Assembly: GCF_000499385.1 (NCBI RefSeq) | Contig: NW_013654796.1 | Location: 145,289 to 158,426, forward strand | Direction of reading: 5' to 3' | From: Eimeria necatrix | Lineage: Eukaryota; Apicomplexa; Conoidasida; Eucoccidiorida; Eimeriidae | Length of the DNA: 13,138 nucleotides | In this document: positions 7,311 to 13,138 of the stretch, piece by piece | Layout of the letters: the number at the start of each line of letters is the position of its first letter | Numbering within the stretch: the stretch's first letter is position 1 | Program-made: the position numbers and the translations under genes | Notes under the pieces: generated by a model | Seen by the model: the letters and a program-made list of their open reading frames with translations, nothing else | Database searches by the model: none | What the model was told of the DNA's origin: nothing

Positions 7311-7839
7311 ACACAGGATGAAGTTTAAAGGTCTTTGGGGACTCTGAAAGCACTAATTGGAGAGCTGCTTGCATGCAAGTAGGCCTGACTAGCATCGAAT
7401 AAAATAAAATGGAAATAAATGCAAAAGATAAAATAGAAGTATTTATTTTGCATGCAAAGCAGCACAATAGTGGGCTGGGATGCATGCACTGGAGGGCAGC
7501 TGGGAGCACTCTGTGCATGTCCATCTGAAATAACTGAGTGGAAATGAATAACAAATGATAAAAAATAATAAATAATATAAAATATTTTGTTTATTTGAAT
7601 TTAAATCATAAATGCATGCAAAACCTTCAAAGCCCCACTTCAATTCAAACTCGAGGGCTTTGGGGCTGCGCCTCTGCGCCCTTCCGGCAATTAATGCATG
7701 CATGCGCATGCAGCCGAATAAATCATTTTATATCTTTATATTTAAATTTAAATTTATATTTATTTATATTTAAATTTATGTTTGTACATTTCTTTAAATA
7801 AATACATCAGTGTATGTATATGCATAGAGCTGCAAGTAC

Positions 7840-7974
7840 ACCAATACATACATATATGTGTATGTATGTATATACACATATATGTATATATATACATATA
7901 TAGGCACATATGTATATATATTTATTCACATATAATATATATATATATATAATATATATATATATATAATATAC

Positions 7975-8054
<80 letters not shown>

Positions 8055-8385
8055 CACACTTACAAATGCCTGTAAACAACGTATAGTCGCATTAACCCGA
8101 CATCCACACAAATCCATTTACAAACGTCCATAAATGCATTTGCGCATATATACACATATATATGTATATATATCTACATCTATATAAATATATATATCTA
8201 CACATATATATATATATACATATATATATATACATCTACATATATATATAATATATATATATAATGTATATATACTCACACACGCACATATACGCATGCA
8301 TATGTACATATATAAATATATGCATATGTATATGAATAATACAAATGTTCCTAATATATATATAAATATATATATATATATATTT
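7840..8385. repeat. AT microsatellite tract including a long pure (TA)n
   Basis: Alternating A/T sequence with occasional G or C (TATGTATA, TACATATA) is interrupted by unique sequence around 8053-8150. The purest part is a TA run of about 73 bp at about 7980-8052. Open frames here encode only Ile-Tyr repeats and are not genes. Confidence 0.95.
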
Positions 8386-8504
8386 CCTTGCATGCACAGC
8401 TGCGCATGCATGCACACTTCTTCTTCAAAGCTTCTTCGTCACCAAAGCGTCCAATCCAAATAGTTCAAAAACTTCTTCGCCTCCAAAGTCCGCGAGCAGT
8501 CGGC

Positions 8505-8860
8505 GAAGCCTAGGGGCCCCTTAGGGGGCCCCTAGAGGGGCCCCTAAAGAGCCTCTAAGGGGCCCCCTAGGGGCCCCTTTGGGGCCCCCAGAGGGTCTCG
8601 TCTCCAGGGTGCCCTCCAGGGCCCCTGAACGATCCCCTTTCGGGCCACTTGCCCCGTACGGGGCCCCTACGGGGCCCCCTCTAATTCGCGCGGGGTCCCC
8701 CCTGGGCCCCCCCGGGGCCCCCTGGGGCCCCCTTGGGCCCCAGAGGGCCCCCTGACCTCCCCCGAAGCCCCCCAGGGCCCCCCTGGGGCCCCCCGGGGCC
8801 CCAGAGGGCCCCCCGACCTCCCCCTGGGCCCCCCAGGGCCCCCCTGGGCCCCCCTGGGTT
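8505..8860. repeat. GGGGCCCC palindromic repeat block
   Basis: A dense array of GGGGCCCC and GGGCCCCC cores begins AGGGGCCCCTTAGGGGGCCC. The right half contains a higher-order duplication of about 61 bp: the CAGAGGGCCCC(C)(T/C)GACCTCCCCC segment occurs near 8741 and again near 8802. It ends about 20 bp from the ATP-citrate lyase stop codon, so it probably includes that gene's 3' UTR. Confidence 0.88.
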
Positions 8861-8877
8861 TGCTTGTTTGTGAGTGG

Positions 8878-10721
8878 TTATCTGGGGGCCTCGTATCCCG
8901 GGAGGACGTAGGCGATGTCGTCGACGTCGTGTCTGTAGAGTCCCTGTTTGAGTCTCTTTTGGTCGAGGAAGTGGCCGATGAAGCCGATGCTGCGGCCGAG
9001 GACGAAGAGCCCGTTGATGCAGCCGTTGTCGATGTAGTCGTGGGCCTCGGCCTCGGAGAAGAAGCCGGAGTGGAGCAGCAAGTCGCACATGGAGACTCCA
9101 ATGAGTCCATCGACATTAAGAATCAAAGAGGCCTTTTTTCGAGTTGTCTCCTGCTCGACTTGGAGGGCAAACTGCACCAGCGGCGTCGCCCGAAAGTGCT
9201 GGAGACAGAAGTTCTTCAGCAACTCCACGCGGCGGTCGGGGTTGTGCAGGGACTTCACTCTGTGGCCAATTCCCATGATGAGTTTATTCTGGGCCTTCGT
9301 TTCTCGCACGAAGTCCGCAGGAGACAGTCCCCTCCTGAAAGCCCCGAGGAACTGCTGCGCGGCCTTGTCGCATGCGCCCCCAAATCTGTCTCCAATTGTG
9401 CAAAGCCCCGCTATCAAAGAACTGATTAAGTCCTTGCCAGCCCTGGCAGTCACTATAACATTGTGGGCCCCACAGACTGCGGGCCCGTGGTCTGCTGTTA
9501 GTAATAACACCAACTCCAAGTACCTGTAGCAGTAAGGGGCCAAAGGCCTTTTAAACCACAAGAGGGACAAAACGCCTCCCACGCCTAAGTCCTCCTTAAC
9601 CACTCTGCTGATGGGCCAGCCAGCATAAAGGAGTTCTTCTCCCCTGTCATCCGAAATGGTGGAGACAAAGCCCTTGGGCTTGCGGACCAGCCCCATCTTC
9701 TTGGCCCAGGCATAGTCCAGGGGGACTCTGGGGACTTTTGTCTCCGACTTGGGGACGATTTCTCCGCGGCGGACCAGCTGCTGGAAGAGGCCCCGCACTG
9801 TCTCCCCCAGCGCGTGGAAGGAGACAGGCACGAAAGCCCCTGCTGCTCTCAAGGCCTCGTTCTTTGCTGCTGCATGCTCTTTGCTGCTGCTGGCCCAGGC
9901 CCCCGCGTGGCCGAAGGCCACCTCCGTGGCCATTAATGGAGCACAAGTCCCCACGCACCAGGCCACCAGGGGCTTGTGAATGCGCCTGTCTCCAACTGCA
10001 GCAGCAACTTCCAGTTCTGCTGCGCCCCCCACCTCCCCCAGCAGCAGCAGCAGCTTCACCTCGGGGTCTTGCTGCAGCCGCAGCAAGTGCTGCAGCATGC
10101 TGCTCCCGGGGAACCTGTCTCCGCCCACGGCCACTCCCTCGCGGGCCCCGTCGGAGACAGTCGCTAATATGTTATTCAACTCGTTCAGCATCCCTCCGGA
10201 CTTGGTCACAAAACCCACAGAGCCCCCCCTGTAGAGTCTCGCGTTCATTATATTCTCCAAAGACCCCCCAGTGTTGCCTATTCTGAAGGCCCCAGGCCTC
10301 ATCCCCCCCACAGTCGCAGGGCCTATCAAGCAAACCCCCCGGGCCCTGGCCTCTTGGCCAATTTCCCGGGCCAGTCTCTCGGGGACTCCCTCTGCTATCA
10401 CGGCTATTACTTTGAAGCAGCTGTGCTGCAGCGCCTGGCGGCAGACTGCAGCAGCAGACCGCAGCGAGGCGAAGTTGACTAAGACGGAGACTCCGGGGCT
10501 TTTGGAGACAGCCTCAGAAAGGGACTGGCAGACTGGCACGAAGACTTCTTCAGTGCCGAAGTAAAAGGGCCTTAAGTGGGAGACAGAGAACTCATAGACT
10601 ATCGCAGCTACTGAGGGCTTGCTGCGGCCACACACGTGGTCAAAGTCCAGCATTTCCTGCACGGCCCGCGTCTGCAGGCCCCACACCACGCACTGCGTGC
10701 TGCTGCTGAACAGCAGCGCGC

Positions 10722-10754
<33 letters not shown>

Positions 10755-10776
10755 GGGCGGGAGGGGGGGGGAGCGA

Positions 10777-10812
<36 letters not shown>

Positions 10813-10927
10813 GGAGCGGAGCTGGTTCAGCCGCTCCACGCACTCCGCGAAGACCGGGTTGCTCTCGACTTCGGCGAGGGACACTTCCTTCCAAGTCTTC
10901 ACCCGCTGCAGCCCCGTCCCGTTCGCC

Positions 10928-10958
<31 letters not shown>

Positions 10959-11557
10959 AGGGCGCAGCAGCAGCGCCGTTCTGCTGCTGCTGCTGCTGCT
11001 GCGCAGCCAGCTCCGCCTCCGGGGGACTCTCCGGAAAGGCCTTGTCCTGGGGAAGAAGGGCAAAGGGAATTATGGCAGTCATGAAGGTCTCAGGCCCGAA
11101 AACCTTCATGGGAATCCCCAACTCGGCGCCCGCCTCCCGCATCAGCCGCAGCCCGTCTTGGTACCCGGGGCCCCCCCGCCGCACAAACACTGACACCTTG
11201 AAGGCCAGCAGCTTCGCAGCAAACAGCCGCAGGGCCCTTATGATCCCCCGGAAGGTCTCGGAGACAGAAGTGAAGTTGGCAATGCCCCCCCCCACCAGCA
11301 GCACTTTGCCCTCGGGCCGGAAAGTCCCTGCTGCAGTCACCAGACTTAACACTGTTTTAGAGTATTCAAAAGTTGCTGCTTCTCCGGGGGCCCCCGAGTA
11401 CTCCCCGTAGTTCCCGAGTTCTTCTCCGAGGCCCAACTCCCAGATGGTGTCTGCAAAGACCACGGAGGCCCCCCCCCCCGCTATGAGGGTCCAGATGCGG
11501 CCGCGGGGGTTTAGGACTGTCAGCTTTAAGGAGGCGCCTGTCTTCTGGTCCAGCTCC
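8878..11557 (-). CDS. ACL: ATP-citrate lyase (ATP-citrate synthase), C-terminal exon
   Basis: ACL converts citrate, CoA and ATP to acetyl-CoA, oxaloacetate and ADP in the cytosol and nucleus. The exon enters after a CTGCAG acceptor and stops at TAA (8878-8880). It is co-linear with animal ACL without a frame break. In order: [36 protein letters not shown]; the CoA-binding [31 protein letters not shown]; a repeat-expanded linker (10720-11010); [33 protein letters not shown] with the phospho-accepting His (9907-9909); and the citrate-synthase-like end ([48 protein letters not shown]). Poly-Ser and poly-Gln runs occur only in the linker, where the human enzyme has its flexible phosphorylated segment. 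The C-terminal catalytic ~980 bp is free of them. The intact catalytic signatures predict an active enzyme. Confidence 0.97.
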
Positions 11558-11559
11558 CT

Positions 11560-11560
<1 letters not shown>

Positions 11561-11602
<42 letters not shown>
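11561..11602 (-). repeat. CTG run at the ATP-citrate lyase 3' splice site
   Basis: On the gene strand this is about 14 CTG units ending in the CAG acceptor. It occupies the position where a polypyrimidine tract is normally found. A separate run of opposite sense lies at about 11677-11722. Confidence 0.9.
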
Positions 11603-11606
<4 letters not shown>

Positions 11607-11673
11607 GGGGAGTGCGGAGCCGGGACGGACAAACGCCAAAGGCTCACGAGCTCTGGGGGGGGAGATACTGCTG

Positions 11674-11724
<51 letters not shown>

Positions 11725-11744
11725 AGAGATGGGTTGTGGGGTTG

Positions 11745-11845
11745 GAAGTTCATTTTTTAATTCATGTTTTTAATTAATGCATTTTATTAATGTTTTTAAT
11801 TCATGTTTTTAATTCAGGTTTTTAATTATGTTTTTAATTAGTTGA
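11745..11845. repeat. Short T/A-rich TTTTTAATT repeat in the intron
   Basis: About six copies of a unit like CATGTTTTTAATTAATG recur with 15-20 bp spacing. The segment is A+T-rich against the GC-rich exons and lies inside the lyase intron. Confidence 0.75.
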
Positions 11846-11916
11846 AATGGAAGTCAAGACACTAAGGGCAGCAGCAAAATAAAGGCAGCAAAGACACACA
11901 TAATAACTACCCACAC

Positions 11917-12236
11917 AGCTAGCTAGCTAGCTAGCTAGCTAGCTAGCTAGCTGGAGTTGTGGGTGGATGGCCAGCTAGCTAGCCATGTGGCTTTCTCTCT
12001 TCATTTCTAGCTAGCTAGCTAGCTAGCTAGCTAGCTAGCTAGCTAGCCACGTAAGTCGAGCTAGCTACCCAGCCACCTAGCTAGCCACCCAGCAACCCAG
12101 CTACCGAGCTACCCAGCTAGCTAGCAACCCAGCTATCTACCCAGCTAGCTAGCCACCCACCCAGCTAGCCAGCTAGCTACCCAGCTATCTACCCAGCTAG
12201 CTATCCACCCATCCAGCTAGCTAGCTGGCTAGCCAG
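11917..12236. repeat. AGCT (GCTA) tetranucleotide repeat region
   Basis: Two near-pure AGCT runs (11917-11952 and about 12008-12046) are followed by a decayed region of GCTAGCTA mixed with CCACCCAG/CTACCCAG units up to about 12236, ending close to the lyase donor site. AGCT is its own reverse complement, so single strands can fold back. Confidence 0.93.
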
Positions 12237-12245
12237 GCGTTTTAC

Positions 12246-12531
12246 CTGATGTAGAGTTCCTCGGGAGTGAGGACTCTGCCGAAGGGGCTGGGGAGCTCGA
12301 GGCCCTCCCAGGCGTGGGGGCAGAGGAAGTCTGCTGCAGGGTCGATTTTTGCTGCTGCGTCGAGAATGCGGAAGCTGCTGCTGCTGCAGTCGAAAGCAAA
12401 AGGATTAATTTCCAAAAAGGACAAATGAAGAGCACAGAAGCGGGCATAGAGGCAGCGAAGGAAGGCGGGGAGGCGGGCGCGAGCGGCGGAGTCAGGGACC
12501 TCCTGCACGAGCTGCTGCAGCTGCTGCAGCA

Positions 12532-12569
<38 letters not shown>

Positions 12570-12995
12570 GGCAGCACCGGCAGCAGCAGCCGCGCTGCTG
12601 TCGCCTCCACGTCCCCCACCGCCACGCCGCCTCTGCTGCTGAACAGCAACTCGTCGCCCTCCGCCTGAGTCCGAAAAGCCACGTAGAATTCGTTTTGCTG
12701 CTCGTGGGGAAAAAATGGTTCTAAAATAAAGTGCGAAAGTTTTCCGGAGACTTTTCCGGAAGAGACCTCGCGGCCTCGCTGGCTCTCCAGGTGTACGTAC
12801 ACCTCGGCCCAGCTGCGCGCCACGAACACCAGCCCCTGCTGCCCGCGGCGCTTCAGCAGCACGTCGGGCTTCGCCACGATCTGCTGCTGCTGCTGCTGCT
12901 GCTGCTGCAGCAGCCACGGGAACTTCTCCGGCAGCTGCTGCAGGTCCGTCTCCGGGCCCACCAGCACGCACTCGCCCAAGTGCAGGCTGCCTGCG

Positions 12996-13027
<32 letters not shown>

Positions 13028-13138
13028 CGCCGCCGCAGACGCCGCCTCCGCAGCAGCAGCAGCGCCCTCCCCGCTCCCTGCTGCTGCTGCTGCTGCTGAC
13101 GCTGCTGCTGCTGCTGCTGCTTCCCACCCACCCACCCG
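12246..13138 (-). CDS. ACL: ATP-citrate lyase, N-terminal exon (5'-partial)
   Basis: This exon encodes the citryl-CoA synthetase beta-like (ATP-grasp) part. Recognisable in order are FPWLL...IVAKPDVLLKRRG, QQGLVFVARSW, LSHFILEPFFPHEQQNEFYV, EGDELLFSSRGGVAVGDVEA, FLEINPFAFD and ILDAAAKIDPAADF, then LPSPFGRVLTPEELYIR up to the donor. EINP and the Asp after AAAK fit the metal/nucleotide site of the family. Poly-Gln runs interrupt at about 12882-12908 and 12525-12570. The upstream part near the window edge is mostly poly-Ala/Ser and stays open through base 13138. The first ~28 residues of the animal enzyme have no counterpart, and no start codon is visible, so the gene continues outside the window. 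Confidence 0.94.

Larger units (their letters stand above)
6482..8877. other. 2.4-kb convergent intergenic region, no supported gene
   Basis: This lies between the stop codons of two convergent genes and should contain both 3' UTRs. It is mostly repeats: GCAT arrays (6519-6780), a CTG/CAG inverted-repeat block (7066-7310), A+T-rich sequence with scattered TGCATGC (7370-7800), AT microsatellites (7840-8385) and a GGGGCCCC block (8505-8860). Between 8415 and 8488 a short CTTCTTCG(T/C)C(A/T)CCAAAG-type direct repeat occurs at a 41-bp spacing. Open frames here are artefacts of repeats (His-Ala-Cys-Met, Ile-Tyr, Leu-Gln-Gln, collagen-like). No tRNA or rRNA was recognised by eye. Confidence 0.75.
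11558..12245 (-). other. Intron of ATP-citrate lyase, phase 2
   Basis: Read on the minus strand, the donor is ATCAG|GTAAAA (exon ends at 12246) and the acceptor is CTGCTGCAG|GGAGCTG (exon begins at 11557). The join creates an AGG codon and gives [15 protein letters not shown], matching the animal enzyme's YIADLDAKSGASLKL with no gap. Both flanking frames run into stops if not spliced. The intron carries AGCT tetranucleotide repeats, T/A-rich TTTTTAATT repeats, a CAG-sense run and a CTG-sense run directly at the acceptor. Confidence 0.93.

Noticed and set aside
7065..7328. Plus-strand Leu-Gln-Gln open frame, and Ala-Pro frame on the other strand (7006-7554)
   Set aside because: Both come entirely from a CTGCAG-rich inverted-repeat block with no conserved start context or recognisable domain. 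A small lineage-specific protein cannot be excluded but is not supported.
7807..8417. Ile-Tyr repeat open frames
   Set aside because: They are translations of the AT microsatellite.
6482..8877. Telomeric TTTAGGG-type repeats or tRNA genes in the intergenic region
   Set aside because: No TTTAGGG array and no cloverleaf-like sequence was found by eye; a tRNA scan would settle the latter.
8667..9116. Collagen-like Gly-Pro-Arg frame on the minus strand
   Set aside because: It is a product of GGGGCCCC repeats read out of frame with ATP-citrate lyase, whose own frame ends at 8878.
8860..9429. Plus-strand open frame with a plausible-looking acidic Val/Asp-rich product
   Set aside because: It is antisense to the conserved C-terminus of ATP-citrate lyase; its composition is forced by the opposite codons.
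11526..11753. Minus-strand ATG frame inside the lyase intron (poly-Gln then poly-Ala), a possible alternative first exon
   Set aside because: It is in a different frame from the downstream lyase exon and does not match the enzyme. The GTAAAA donor at 12245 gives a perfect join instead.

Overview
The window looks like nuclear DNA of an apicomplexan of the genus Eimeria. Long pure CAG/CTG trinucleotide runs lie inside otherwise intact exons, where they encode poly-Gln, poly-Ser and poly-Ala. The introns are large and repeat-filled, and the intergenic DNA is packed with GCAT, AT and GGGGCCCC repeats. Homopolymeric amino-acid runs of this kind are a known hallmark of Eimeria genomes. The species cannot be told from the sequence.

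Two convergent protein-coding loci are supported. (1) On the plus strand, positions 1 to 6481 carry exons of a large chromatin-reader protein whose 5' end is outside the window. Its elements in order are: a possible remnant of a degenerate bromodomain (about 1-120); an extended PHD zinc finger split by an intron (1341-2160, intron 1623-1874); a long T-rich/CTG-rich stretch, probably intronic (2166-3119); and a terminal exon (3120-6481). The terminal exon encodes a PHIP/BRWD-type CRAMM-like module, a bromodomain with the acetyl-lysine-binding Asn, basic patches, a GGPP repeat and a ubiquitin-interacting motif. The link between the ePHD exons and the bromodomain exon is inferred. The bromodomain frame has no ATG before about 3562, so an upstream exon must feed it. 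(2) On the minus strand, 13138 to 8878 encodes ATP-citrate lyase, 5'-partial, in two exons separated by a 688-bp intron. The splice joins exactly in frame. The protein is co-linear with animal ATP-citrate lyase and keeps the catalytic phospho-histidine.

The 2.4 kb between the two stop codons (6482-8877) shows no convincing gene. It holds arrays of TGCATGCA (an established ApiAP2 recognition palindrome), a perfect 26-bp-arm hairpin, a long AT microsatellite and a GGGGCCCC block.

Functionally, ATP-citrate lyase makes nucleocytosolic acetyl-CoA, the donor for histone acetylation, and the neighbour is a predicted acetyl-lysine reader. Their adjacency may be chance. The most unusual signals are: the heptamer GGAGACA/TGTCTCC, spread through the lyase exon in both orientations and several codon phases at far above chance frequency; an ePHD plus CRAMM/bromodomain plus UIM architecture; CTG runs abutting CAG splice acceptors; and non-coding repeats that are mostly self-complementary.
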